Shown here piece after piece: positions 33,530 to 45,269 of a stretch of 64,000 nt of DNA. The notes beneath the pieces are model-generated. The model did not search any database. It was not told the origin of the DNA and worked only from the letters and a program-made list of their open reading frames with translations. This stretch comes from Kappaphycus alvarezii (Eukaryota; Rhodophyta; Florideophyceae; Gigartinales; Solieriaceae): contig NADL03000029.1 in assembly GCA_002205965.3 (NCBI GenBank), positions 558,001-622,000 on the forward strand. The letters run 5' to 3'. The translations under genes were made by a program, and so were the position numbers. Within the stretch, counting starts at the first letter, position 1; every line of letters begins with the position of its first letter.

Positions 33530-36380
33530 GTTTTTTTCTGTATCGTATGGTATTAGATCCTACCTTTTATTCGAAAATGTACACTACTACATTCTGCATT
33601 CCAGAATGTTTTAAAATTCGCAAATTTTTTTATTATTTTCTTTTATTTGTAATTAAAACTACCCTATAAAAGAAGCAAGATTAAAATTCATCACTTTCTA
33701 TCTCTACCCTCCCACAAGATTCCTGAATTACGCCTCCTCCAGCAAGCCCTCTGTCCGAACTCCGTGCCATACGTGAGCAAATAGAAATTTTGTATTAAAC
33801 TCCTCTTATATCAAACCTTCTAATTATGCTATCTAAAGAACAAAGGTTCGTTCTTCATATAGTTTTAAGCAAGAGCGGCGTCTGGTTTGCTCCGATGCAG
33901 ATTCCCTTAAGTTTGAATGTTGGTCCGTATCTCCTGACATATCTTCGGATGTTTGAGAAGTGGAACAGAAAGGATTAATTTAGTGTAGAGACTGGGAGGT
34001 TTCAGGGTATTTGAAGTGAGGGGAAAGGAGAATGCTCTTCGTCGGTGTCGATGTCGGGCTTGGTCATGGTGGTGTGATTTTTTAATTACCAGAAAACCGA
34101 GAAAACTTGAGTCACTCTTTTTTGTTTCCTCACAAAAATTTCTCTCACATCATATAAGTAAATATCCTGTAGCAACATTTTTTCTCCAAACTGAATCCGA
34201 ATTTATCCCATTGAATTACGGACTGAAACTTAATCTTTTAAAAATTAATTTTCTTTTACTGAAAGGTTCATTTCCAAAACAAATGTGACAGTGTGATATT
34301 TGTCCATATTTATTTTGAGTTTCTTAAATCGTAAATTTGTTTGTTACATATCTTTAATACGACTATATCATGGGGCAAACTGTAAACTTTCAATTTTTGT
34401 ATACAAATAGTTGACATATAATACGTTTGGCTATAAGAATTGAGAAACATATATCTGCTACTTTCCATCGTGAAAAATACACACTCAACTCTAGAAATCA
34501 CGAGAACAACTTCCTTTTTTCAAGTTGTGAGAAACTAACGAGATAACAAATTATATAGTAAATTTTTTTGCGATTTCAATCTATATTAATTTTTGACGAA
34601 TACTTCACGAAAAGGCTACTATAAATAAACCATAATCCCTAGTGTTTTTATTGACATGTAATACATGAATTTCTGGGCACTTGCTGTCCTTGTGTTCTGC
34701 TAGTCCACAAATTGAACATTTATTCGTGCGTCCACGATTTCGTGCCGGCATAATGCCATACCAAATGGATCTTTATTTTTAGATGCTCCTCTCTGGATGA
34801 TTTCGCTACGTAGTAAATGCCTTTGCTATTGGCATGTTCACCCCAGCGGCAACGATTTTTTCGCTGTAGTTTTCACATCTGTTACTGAGAATGTGGAAAT
34901 CCGAAAAGTAAAATTTTCGTACTTTAATATGCAATTATCGACAAAAAAGGGTTTTTTGAAATGAAAAGATATAAGTTGAATGACTCAAACATATCATAAA
35001 GCACTGTCGATACACGAAAAAAAAGAAATTCCGGGCCTATTCATATTAAAGGAATAGAACGTAGGCTGTTTAGGGTAATTCTTGAGTATGATAAAATACC
35101 GTAGTTCTATGCCATTTGAGACGCTGCTAACCCTGGCTTCCATCTGATATTTTCTCTTAATAAGGCTAAAATCTTCCTGATATTATGTAGCCCACTGAAT
35201 TATTGTTATCATAATGTCTGCAATACTAAGCTTCTTGAATTCCTCAGAAGGAACTGGCGACTTAGTTCTTGAAATAATCTGGATTGCAGGACTTGGGCCT
35301 CAATAGTAAACTCCTGATTTCCCAGAAGATTTATTCAGATGGGACAAATTCGAAAGGAATCGGCCCTCAGCGGAACCGGGAGCCAGAGGTGCCAAGAAAA
35401 ATCGCGAGCCCAAGTACAGTACTGTGCTAGGCCACACCTCGCGCTTTACCGTAGTCTCTGCTGACACCCTCCAGCCATACACGTGGCTTCCAGAGGTTAC
35501 CGAGGGCTCGAGGTGGCTCGCTGTAAGGTATAGTAGTTAGATTATTTACTTAACGCTATGGGTGTAGCTATCTACTGAGTAACACAGGACGCTAAGAAGA
35601 AAAAGGGCACATCTTGTCCCACAACCGTCTCCCTTGCCAGCTATCTCTTCATCGCCTCTCAACTCTCGGTCACATCCCCTACCGATGCTCCTCCCTTCTA
35701 GAACTCACACGCAACCTGGAGACACCTTTTTTTGCGCGCAAAATCCTACTGCACAATATTGCAACCAGGCAGCCGCTCCTTATCGCAACTGAGGTTCCCA
35801 ATTTTTTCATTGTCGAAGGTCACATCGAGTAATTTAATTACAGTACAGTACATTCTAGAAGCAGTGATGCTACCAAGAAACTGTTTCGGTTGCCAATTTA
35901 CAGGTTATTTCCAGTTATCAAAGTGCGCAACTGTAGTGCCTCATTACGGTTTGCACATTTGAACGACCAGTTTATAGTACTATATTGTAACAAATTAAAA
36001 TGATTCAGTAGCACGTTAAATTTTCAAATTCTCATTTACTGAGGCACCTCGGTTATATATGTGGGGATTCCTTCTTTTCTCGGGTTACTTGATCTATACT
36101 TATCTGTTTAAGGTCATTTGGGTATCTTTTTGGTATTATCTGTTTGTTTTAGTGCTTACACACTTTTCCGCAGTCGAATGGGTGTCTAAAAGTTCAGTAA
36201 TAGCCCCCGACTACTTGTTGATCTGAATAAATTCAGGAAGTTAACACCGTAGCACAATCTTACCAGCCCCAGTAGTAGCTCACTCATCTCAACTTCTCCG
36301 TAGAAGGCACCCTTCCTCTGAGGGCTCCATTTTTCCTCTACGGTAGAACTTCTCCATCCCCCTCAAACAATTACAGTATC
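33530..36380. other. Mostly AT-rich, little recognisable
   Basis: Apart from the zinc-knuckle remnant at 34676-34760 I see no domain. A pyrimidine-rich stretch lies at 35600-35830 with a 72-codon frame of unknown nature. Repeated GTACAGTAC words occur near 35845. Confidence 0.35.
34676..34760 (-). pseudogene. CCHC zinc-knuckle fragment
   Basis: Minus-strand translation gives RGRTNKCSICGLAEHKDSKC, a C-x2-C-x4-H-x4-C knuckle after a basic linker. Such knuckles end Mutator-like transposases and also occur in gag proteins. The upstream sequence is too decayed to decide. Confidence 0.45.
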
Positions 36381-36424
36381 TTTTCCTGCATTATAGATTT
36401 GTAATCCAAAGTGTGAAAAGATAT

Positions 36425-37143
36425 AGATGTGCGCAAATTCGCACATGAAAAAATTTAGAAGAGAACCACAATTGTATACAGTATCGGAATTTGGAACATA
36501 TGTTTTACAGTTTCTGAATTTGCAAGATATTTTAATTTGGGTGAGTGTGGCAAATCCATCGGTTCCTTTCTTATTTTAGGAAACGCTGTCATAATAGATG
36601 TCAGTACAGTCCCAGTTGTCGGTGATACTACAAGTGACTCTGAAAGGTTTATATAATGGCCACATTAATTCCCACCACTAGCCTATGGGTGGCTGGCATG
36701 GGTATGGCACCTAGATATTTACCTTAAGGAAATATCTTCTAATAGTCTCTCTGGTTCACTCCATTCCATTTGATGCATTTTATGGTTCTTAGTATGTTTC
36801 TTTGAGACTTTAGGGCTAGCCAAAAAGTATATATAAGCTGATTAAACTGCTTCCTCTTGTGGAGGTCAAGCAAGTTGGCAGACAACTTTAAGCCAAGTCC
36901 CGAGTAGTAGGGAGTTGAGAGTCCACTTCAGACCCTGGAAATTTTTTTCCTACGCTGGTCACAGAGCATCAGTGGTAAAACCTACCCCTTCCATATTTGC
37001 TGGTAGATCTCTCAACTCTCTTCCATATACACTCCTTTTTGTTCGTTCAACTATACCACGGTAGCACTTTTGTCGCTTGCAACACCTCCTTCTTGGGGTA
37101 GTTGGTTCTGAGTTTCTCTTCTCCCGACAATTTACCCCTATCA
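36425..37143 (+). mobile_element. Acidic-gene repeat family, gene-less copy 2, with target duplication
   Basis: A 719-bp unit from AGATGTGCGCAAATTCGCAC to TACCCCTATCA. GATAT lies on both sides (36420-36424 and 37144-37148). The uninterrupted host sequence, gtgaaaatagatctcggg, is found in the right terminal repeat near 40745, so the insertion point is proven by comparison within the window. The copy holds two tandem 29-bp units and the shared 3' half but lacks the acidic gene. A 5-bp duplication is what LTR integrases usually leave, yet the ends are not an obvious TG...CA pair. Confidence 0.85.
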
Positions 37144-37382
37144 GATATCTCGGGAAAGGATTGCATTCTACGCAAGCAGACACTCTCGATAAATCATACT
37201 TATCCCCACGGATTGCGGGACGGCAACAACCCTCCATCCTTATTTAGGGCTCTGACCTTCGGTCCTCGTGACTTTCGTTGCGGCCAGCATTGCGCGTAAC
37301 GTCCCACGAGGGAATATCAATCCAAATAGGACAGATACAGCGCTAAGCGCAGTCCGGTCACTTAACTGGAAAATGGATAGTG

Positions 37383-38191
37383 CAGAGAAATTTACAGCGC
37401 TTGAAAAAAGGCTTGCTGCGCTGTAGAACCCGAACGGAAATGGCAGGCAAGAACCAGCGATCTATGCAGAGGATCTCATCGCCCGCGTTTTCAGCAAGTT
37501 CACGTGCCCATCCGCCATATACCTTTTTGGTGAAGCTCATAGAGCGGCTGAATTCATGGCTTCTAGCACCCATATCGACGAAGACGATGACACCGATTTC
37601 TCTCGCTATGCGGCATTTGAATTCCTCAACGGTGTTCCTATTTACCCACCAGCGGTCTTTAATCCTAAAAAGGTCAATTGGAGTCATAAATAGGCCCGCA
37701 AGGCCGTTTACATCGCTAGATACCTCTCGGAGTTGTAGGAGGCCACTATGCTTCTAAACTCGGGGGTATGACATGAGTGGGCTATGTTAGCCTTTAATCT
37801 TGCCAAATAGCTATGCTCTGCTAGCGGAGTTAATGACAGATCACTGGAAGAGCTATTTTAAATAGTCTCCAAATCTATGGACACCACTTATCAAGCTCTG
37901 AGAGAAAGAAGGGATCATCTTTCTTACATATCTATAGATGCGGCAGGTGCTGATCATCTCGAAAGGGTCACAGCAGCTGAGAAGGTATCAAATCGCATGC
38001 GATCCGCTGCTGGGAAACATCGCAGGTCTATGGTGACCAAGGTCTTTGATGCTGAAACCAAGATACTAGCCAGTAAGAGATCTGGGGAGAACGTAGGGAG
38101 TAACAGCAGCAACGCTTCGACTAGCGGGAAGCACACAGATGAGAGAGTTTCAAAGCTTAGTGCTCCTGTATCTTCCATTAAGGAAACCTAA
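37383..38191 (+). pseudogene. gag-like ORF of the DIRS-like element
   Basis: Frames give EPAIYAEDLIARVFSKFTCP and SAIYLFGEAHRAAEFMASST (37455-37570), then FLNGVPIYPPAVFNPKKVNW (about 37625-37682) and a stop. A separate frame, 37877-38191, contains RDHLSYISIDAAGADHLERV and a Ser-rich tail. It lies upstream of the reverse transcriptase, where capsid proteins are encoded. No zinc knuckle is seen. The assignment rests on position and general character, not on a named domain. Confidence 0.5.
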
Positions 38192-38539
38192 GCAGTTGAA
38201 AATACCAGCCACCCGACTGGTCGCCCTTCAAAAGGGCAGACAAAGGGGATCTATAACGCAACAGGCGACCCGATGAGGGAGCGCGCCGGCGACTGACTGT
38301 AAGTTATGCCTGTGTTGCATGTAAATCACGCGAGGAGTGGGTTCAGATAAGAGGCTCACCGAAGATTTGCTGCCTCCGTACGTATAACCAGTTAGTCGTG
38401 GGAAGGTACCACAAAAGCGGCTGATCTACGGAGGACCGAGTTGGATTGCGACCAACGGGAATGGGAGTGATTACAATATGGAATAGATGACCCTTCGAGT
38501 ATTTCCATTCTCCCGTTTCTACAAATATCGCCTCCTCCT

Positions 38540-39770
38540 CGGTGGACCGAATTTGGGGAACTCCGCCTCCTCCTCGGTGGACCGAGGAGGAGGCGGAGTT
38601 CCCCAAATTAACGATCGAAAAGAGGTTGAAGGAGCGAGTGTGGAGGGAGCTATTGCGTGAGGAGGTAGTATCCCAACAGGAAGCACTGTATCAACAGAGC
38701 TCATATCCTGAGACAGCGATGGAAAAATGCGCGTGGCAGGCCTACACCACTTATCATGTCACTGGAACACTCGTCACAAAAAATTTTCAGCCCTGAAATG
38801 CTTCGTTTCTCAGCGAATGACGCGAAACAGGATGATCTCCTTCGACCTAAAGGGTGGATGCAACCACTTCAGGCTTCACCAAGCTATGCGGAAGTACTTT
38901 ACAAGGAAGTTTGGAAACCGGTACTTCCAGTATACAGCGGTACGTTTTGGCTGGAGGCTGAGAGGCTATTGGTTCGTCACACTAACCACCCGCGTGTGGA
39001 TATATCTACGGAAATGTTTAGGCTGGAGGATCTTAGACTAAATCGACGACATTCTACTGTGCCCTAACGGGCAGAAACGTTCAAACGCATCCGATTGCAG
39101 GAGGCCACAAATATAATCAGATCTATGATGCAGCGGTATGGCATACGTATACACTCGGAAAAAGGCGTTCTTGGGAATGGTACGTTCCGACTAGAGCACC
39201 TGGAGCTAATCACAGATACACAACGGATGACATTTATGGTTCCAAACGAAAAGTAGCGAAAGTGGAGTGGTCTGTGCTGTTCGTAATGCGTATAGTACGC
39301 AAGAACAGGCGTCAAGTCTCCGTTACAAGACTTAAGTCGTTTGCAGGAATTTGTCAAAGTTTAAACCATGCGGTACGGACACTCGTTTACACCTCAGAGC
39401 AATTTACGAGTCCATTAAAAGCTGCAAAAGAGGACGGCCGCGTCAGTGGTGCCGTAATCCGTTCTATTGGGGTCTACAACAAGAGCTGGATGGGTGTTTC
39501 TCACGTCAGACCCAACCCGGAGCTAATCCTCTTGGCGTTGAGGAAGACCAAGAGAGCAAATTCACAGGTTTATATTTTACCGTACTGGCCAAGCCGCCCG
39601 TGGTGGCTGATGATTTCAAAAGCAGCAGTACACATCCACACCCTACAACCACCACCTCGGCAAAAGCCAAGAAATGGAAAATTGCTTGCGTTCACTACAC
39701 CGCGGAGAGCGATTGTATGATATCAGTAAGTATTCCGAAAGCCATATCATGTGGAAGCTGGTAGCTCCGC
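38540..39770 (+). pseudogene. Reverse transcriptase of the DIRS-like element
   Basis: After an acidic lead segment (EEEAEFPKLTIEKRLKERVW, about 38590-38645) the palm reads FDLKGGCNHFRLHQAMRKYF then NRYFQYTAVRFGWRLRGYWF (38840-38985). The catalytic Y-I-D-D is at WRILD-stop-IDDILLCPNGQ (39022-39073): the Tyr codon has become TAA. The thumb follows in another frame (RSMMQRYGIRIHSEKGVLGN, then HLELITDTQRMTFMVPNEK, about 39118-39255), and a third frame gives VSVTRLKSFAGICQSLNHAV (39316-39375). The D-D residues are intact but at least three frames are used. The enzyme would copy element RNA. Confidence 0.8.
38550..38609. repeat. Perfect 28-bp inverted repeat with 4-base loop
   Basis: Arms 38550-38577 and 38582-38609 are exact complements around TGGA. 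The arm is GC-rich at its core (CTCCGCCTCCTCCTCGG). A further partial copy of the arm (CGCCTCCTCCTCGGTGGACC) lies just upstream at 38529-38548. It falls at the start of the reverse-transcriptase coding region and makes both strands encode nearly the same peptide. Confidence 0.9.
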
Positions 39771-40717
39771 GACAGATTCCCTGAAAAAAGGGCGGAACTT
39801 ATGATTTACGGATTCAAGAATATTACTTTATCCCTCATATGATGCAAAATGACGTAAATTCATTCGCTTTTGTGAGGAGGATCACTGCAATGCGTTCGAT
39901 GCGAACTAATAAGAAACCGTGGCCTACATTGGATGGCTACATGGGGAGGTAAGATTGGATCCAGATCGATTGGCAATGACATATCCGCTATAAATTCAAG
40001 ATACCAAGCATTGGGACCCGCTTCCCGCGACCGGGGCGCGAGTAAACATGGCCAAGAAAGGGTACATACGCAATTGCGATAAGTCAGGGTCGAAACCACC
40101 TCGTATTCCTATGAAAATATGCCACATCCATTAGATATTAGAACGCGTCATTCATGCCGCACGATCACATTTGGTCGGCCAAGGTTGATATAGAGCTTTA
40201 TATTGTGATAGATACAATAAAATCGCACCAGCGTCTCATATTTACGATCCCTTCCATCAAATCTGGCAAGAAAGCCAAGCACAGGAAAGCCTCGAGGTTA
40301 GAACGAGCTCGAAATTGTCCAGTGAACCAAGTACATCCGTAAAGATTAATTTTCCAATGGTACCGCATTCAATTTGAGAAACGGAACCCACCAACGTATA
40401 TGTTTGAAATCCAGGGACAACGAGAGATACAACCTAATTCGAATAACATGGACCAATGGCTTACATTGTGCCTTCAGATATTGGGTATCAGCCCTATTGG
40501 TGGCGTTTATGAAGGTCATAGCTGCAGATCAAGCGCATCATCATGCGCTTTTGCCATGGTTGTCCCTTACAAATAATCAAATTGCACGCTGATTGGGCGC
40601 TCGTCGAAACCACATTGAGGGCACCTATTGGGATCCATCTTATGTCATTGAAGACCGAACGAACGTCTGTTTTTTGCGATTTACGGCCAAACTAGTGCCG
40701 TAATTCTTGACACTTCA

Positions 40718-40862
40718 TGCATTATGGATTTGTAGTCCAAAGTGTGAAAATAGATCTCGGGAAAGGAATGCGTCCACGCGAGCAGACATTCTGGGAAAGC
40801 ATAATTATGCCCGAAGATTGCGGGACTGCAATCGCCGTCCAACCTTCCCTCAGGCTCTGACC
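40718..40862 (+). repeat. Right terminal direct repeat of the DIRS-like element
   Basis: TGCATTATGGATTTGTAGTC through CAGGCTCTGACC. It matches 36387-36419 plus 37144-37258 once the nested insertion is removed. Confidence 0.75.
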
Positions 40863-40869
40863 CACCCAC

Positions 40870-42160
40870 TTACCCTTCCTTTTCACATTCAAAACGGACT
40901 GTTAGGGCCGCATATCTTAGCAGAATCAAAAATAGCCGCGATTATGCGATATGTCCTACGTAATTAAACGTTAAGAGAAATCTTTTCATTCAAAATCTAC
41001 CACAAAAACTCAACTTATCTACTTAATGATCTTTTTCAGTATCCTTATTTACCCAAAAACAGCTAAGTATCCCCGATATATCCTGCTCTAGGCTTAAAAG
41101 CGACAAAACCTCATCTTTTTGCGCAATCCAAACTCATGTGATGAAAACGCTTTGTAAAACTGCAAGCGTTCGGAGAAGGCAGCTCAATTACTACTCACTA
41201 ACCATCTTTTGTCGACTGATCAAAGCCACGGCGGTTGTCTCTGTCTCAGTGGTGACAGCCTAGGTTTTTGTCTCATGGAGGTAAACCCTGCTCTTCTTTC
41301 AGCTAAACGATGGTTGAAAAATTATTCCTGAGATCCATTGGATCGCTCACATAAAATGAGCTGGGAAATGTAAGAATCCATCACATCCAGAGAGTCGCTG
41401 TCAGGCGCTATAGTCAAGTTTATCATCTTCTTCTAGCTCTCTCTTACAGTAAATATGCCACTTCTGCCAGCAAAAAATTGTCTTTGCCTACTCGTCAATG
41501 ACGATTCTTTAGAATCAAGTGGGTCAACTATTGTGCTCTCTTGGTCAAGCATCCGCTGCTTCTTCCAGTTATAATTATACCTCTACTAAAGGACTCAAGC
41601 TACATTAAATTGACGAGAGCGCCAGCTAGTACATATTTTTGTGTCGCCAACGACCGATTTAGATATCAAAAAAGGGAGAAGAATTACATGTGCTTGTACG
41701 TATTTTTGCGGCCATTCTTCTCCTTCGCTTTACGCTAAAGAGTTTAAGAGAGCTGATAAATGATCCAAAGAAATAAGAAAAAGAAAAAGGAATCCAATAT
41801 TACTTAACTGAATGCGATATAGACCTTCGTAAGCAATATAATTAAGGCACCATTTAGAAAGGGAACTCTCTCCGCCGTAGGTTAATCTCCCTCAAAGAGA
41901 CAGAAACAAATTTCAGTCCTTTATTTGCTTCTAAGTTCAATCCAGCAAAAAATTTCTACCCCTCCGTAATTTCTCTTATTCGAACTTAGAGAACTATGAA
42001 GATACGGGGATGTCTTGAAAATCGCTGAAACAGGGAACCTACTCATTTCGGAAGAACCAGTGCCCAATCTAACCAAATTTAGACTTAGACAAAAAAACTC
42101 AAGATATAAGTTAAATTATAAGGTATTGAAAGATCAAGAGACTATAGGTTAACTTCTACA
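40870..42160. other. AT-rich, no gene seen
   Basis: Short frames only and no motif. Confidence 0.4.
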
Positions 42161-42167
42161 GGATTTC

Positions 42168-43250
42168 GATAGGGGTAAATCGTTGAGAGAAGAGATGCCG
42201 AGAACCAATTTCCCCAAGGAGGTGCTGCAAGCGACAAAAGTGCTACAGTGGTATAGTTGACCGACCAAAAAGGGATGGGTAAGGACGAAAGTTGAGAGGG
42301 CTACTAGAAAGTATAGAAGGGGCAGAATCTATCACTGATGCTCTTTGACTAGCATAATAAAAATGTTTCTTGGGTCTGAAGCTTACTTTCAAGTTCCTCC
42401 TACTCGGGACTTGACTTGAAGTTGCCTTCCAACTTGCCTGACCTCAACAAGAGGAAGCAGTTTACTCAGCTTATAAAAACTTTTTGGCTAGCTCTAAAGT
42501 CCCAAATAAACATACCCAGTACCACAAAATGCATCAAATGAAATCGTGTGAACGATAAACACTAGCAGCAGGTACCATCTGCGTAAATATCTAGATTTCC
42601 TCCTTACAATCTTAGTCCTCGAGATCAGAGCCAAACAATTCCCAGAAAATATCCATTCCTACAATCCCTCCTTACAGCCTTCAACCTCCTTTTCACTCGC
42701 GTCGGAAGAGTCAGAAATAAAGATTACTCCCTAGTGCTCCCTTTCATCCTCCACTGCAGCTCCCCCGTGGTTGTACACTAGTGGCTCCGACGGGTATACG
42801 TAGTCCTCCTCACCTTCAGGTACTTTCACCTCAGCCTCAGACTCCTCCTCCTCTTCTGCCTACTCTTCTGCCTACTCTTCCTCTAGTTCCTCCTCTGCCT
42901 CCTCTGCCTCCTCTGCCTCCTCGGAGCAGTGCCGGCGGACCTACTCCCGAATGCTTTCCCCGGTCCATCCTTCTACAATAATCATCATAGTCGATTGGTC
43001 CGTTTCCCATTAAGGTCAGAGCTTTGGGCGGCGGTGGCCTCGGATGGCTTGGCCATGGCCAAGGACGGGCGCGGAGTTTGGTCATGTTGAGGCCATAAAA
43101 GGGATGAGCCGATGGGTCGTTGATGGCGGATTTTTTCCTCAATGTTATCGATTTCGAACTTGAAATAGGGCGAGGTCTTCGAAAAGTTTCACAGCTTTGA
43201 CGAAATAAAAATTGTGAGGCAATGCTTCAGCTTTGAATTTGCATTCAATC
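42168..43250 (-). mobile_element. Acidic-gene repeat family, inverted gene-bearing copy
   Basis: The complement of 42168-42610 aligns with the 3' half of the other copies (CTGCTTCCTCTTGTTGAGGT, GGTCAACTATACCACTGTAG, CACTTTTGTCGCTTG, TTTACCCCTATC). The acidic gene is at 43085-42612. Its upstream part is similar to the 27 kb copy to about 43195 (ACCCATCGGCTCATCCCTTT), then diverges, so the left end and the tandem units are missing or replaced. The outer boundary near 43250 is approximate. Confidence 0.65.
42612..43085 (-). pseudogene. Unknown acidic protein of the repeat family, copy C
   Basis: Function unknown. The start is M-T-K-L-R-A-R, then a Pro/Trp-rich stretch, LMGNGPIDYDDYCRRMDR (about 43018-42965) with the conserved Cys intact. 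A one-base shift leads to the Glu-rich tract (SEEAEEAEEAEEE, about 42930-42890) and YVYPSEPLVYN (about 42805-42773), matching D-P-x-E-P-L-M-Y-N of copy A. GVIFISDSSDASEKEVEG follows (about 42730-42680), again a hydrophobic plus serine-acid motif like a SUMO-interaction motif, and last MDIFWELFGSDLED before a TAA (42612) at the same place as in copy A. One frameshift and two or three stops are present; this copy keeps the most landmarks. Confidence 0.6.
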
Positions 43251-45260
43251 AGGGCACTAACTAAGAATCTGCTTCATAAAATATCCGAAATGAATTTGGA
43301 GGTTTCGGAGGGGAGCAGATCACGACACGAAAGATTTCTTTTTGAATAATGAGGACCAAAAAACCTCAGAGATAAAATTGAAATGGAGTTATACAGTGAA
43401 TTTGTATTTAAAGGAGAAAAATTGTTTCATGATTTTGTTCGCAGGAGAATTTTGTTCGCAAGAGAAAACTGGTGGGAAGAGTTGTTTGAAAACTCACTAG
43501 GATGAAGACGACAGAAGTTTGTGGAGAGGACCGCTCTCCTGCAGAAAGTAGCGTTCTTATAACAACAGATTTATTGCTGAAACGAGGCATGGAGCAAGTG
43601 GTACCGGGTGAAAGAATAATCCTAGTCGGCCCAACGAGAATTATATATGCATCAGAAGAAGAAATTGTCGTCACAGACAACCTCAAACGGGATGTTTTAT
43701 TACCAAATAGAAATAAAAAGGCACTAAGCCTCTATTTAGGTTTCAAATTGGTATTATATCGGAAAAATTAGCTTATTATATTTGAAATAGGTTCAAAATG
43801 GAAGTTGAGCGCTCTGAAAAGTAATTGGGGTGCTTCGAAACGCAAAAAGCAATACCAAGATTATTCCAGGGACTAGATAGTGGAAAAGGATAAAAACTAG
43901 GATATCTACTCAATATTTTCCGCGTAGCCCGCCGAGAATTCTTTCAGTATAAACTGGAAATAGATGTCGAAAGCTTCAATGGAGATAGTTCCATTTTGAT
44001 GGACGAGTACAAAGTTTTCATCCGGAAGGAGAGAGTACATCAATATCTACAAAGTATGCGTCTCATAAATATCATTGAAGGAAAAAATAATATATGACTG
44101 AAGCGCTTGAAGAACTGATAGAGCATATCTTGCAATATACTCTGCAAGACCCGATAACGTACAGAACGGGGGAAGAAAAATTAGAATACATTTATGACTC
44201 ATTTGCTAGACAGTGTCGGGCCGTCAATACGTTATAAAAAGCCATAAAAATGGAGTAATCTATCTATAAGAGATTTCTAAATCATCTCGACGCTGCTTGG
44301 TTACCATTCGAGTAGAAATGAGATGTAAGAAATCAGTATGGTGTGTCGCCCAGTTTTTGATCAAAATTACAAGAATCCAGGATAGTATTCACTGGAATTA
44401 AACTTATGGAGGCATCTAAAACCCTTTATATGGCTGCTTTATTCTCTAAAAAGTCAATGGAAACAATAAGTTTAGTGTACCAATTTGCAAGCATGTAGTA
44501 GCCTAGATCGCAAAATTCGGAATTTCCATCATCGAAACAAGAAAATTCCATAAAATAAAATTTAAAGTCTAGATCACCGGAACTATAATAAATTAAAAAT
44601 CATTTGATACAGTTTCTGCGAAAATAGGAATGAAATAATTGATCAGACTCTGAATTGGTATATGAGATTATGATATTTCAAAGCAGATATATATAGGAAC
44701 CCCAAGGTTAAAAAGTCAATCGAAAAATTGACGCATGCACTGACTCAAGCTTCCGACCATGATACATTTTATGTCTATCAAGTAAATACAGATTTTTGTT
44801 ACAAGAAAGTAGTGAAAACATCAAAGTCATGGAGTCAAATTGTCTTCCTTTCTTTCCCAACCGCTAAGAACCGAGAAGAGAAAATTAGAAATGTCTGAAG
44901 TCCAAAAAATCGCGAAATGAGCACATACATTCATAATTATTGCGAACAAAAAAATAGCGCGTCAGCAAGAAAATAAAATACGAAATAAATCATAAATCAT
45001 CACCCCTGGAAGAAGTTTACATCTATATTGGCGGTGAGAAACCCTTTTCTGATTATCCCAAGCCCATGGATATTCAAAATATATATAAAAATATCCCTTA
45101 CTCTCTACTATGTTTATGGAGATATAGTTTTTCGTATCGGACTTGGTGTGCTGGACAAATTTCAGATGCATTAAAAAAATCTTGAGTATACTATTTTCTG
45201 TCTTTGTTTTAGATTTTATATTAGATTTAAAAGGATATTTGGCCACTATTTATTGAAAAT
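43250..45260. other. AT-rich, unassigned; possible upstream part of the 45 kb element
   Basis: An 89-codon frame at 43502-43771 and a frame near 44095-44240 (containing EELIEHILQYTLQDPITYRT) look protein-like but match nothing I know. They precede the integrase relic on the same strand and could be its decayed gag-pol. Confidence 0.3.
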
Positions 45261-45269
45261 AAGTAAGTA

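Larger units (their letters stand above)
36387..40862 (+). mobile_element. Retroelement with 145-bp terminal direct repeats (DIRS-like RT)
   Basis: Terminal direct repeats begin TGCATTAT[AG]GATTTGTA at 36387 and 40718 and end in GCTCTGACC at 37258 and 40862. The left one is interrupted by the 719-bp insertion 36425-37143. Between them are a gag-like ORF (37383-38191) and a reverse transcriptase (about 38540-39770). The reverse transcriptase resembles DIRS/Ngaro-type and related gypsy-like enzymes. A tyrosine recombinase or integrase was not recognised, although the segment 39860-40600 is long enough to hold a decayed one. Without it the superfamily stays open. Confidence 0.65.

Noticed and set aside
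36425-37143. Considered as part of the DIRS-like element's terminal repeat
   Set aside because: The right terminal repeat lacks it and GATAT is duplicated on both sides, so it is a later insertion.
42781-42981. Proline-rich plus-strand frame
   Set aside because: It is the complement of the Glu tract of acidic gene copy C.
43502-43771. 89-codon frame as a helicase-like fragment
   Set aside because: The resemblance is to a few hydrophobic residues only; no Walker or DEAD motif is present.
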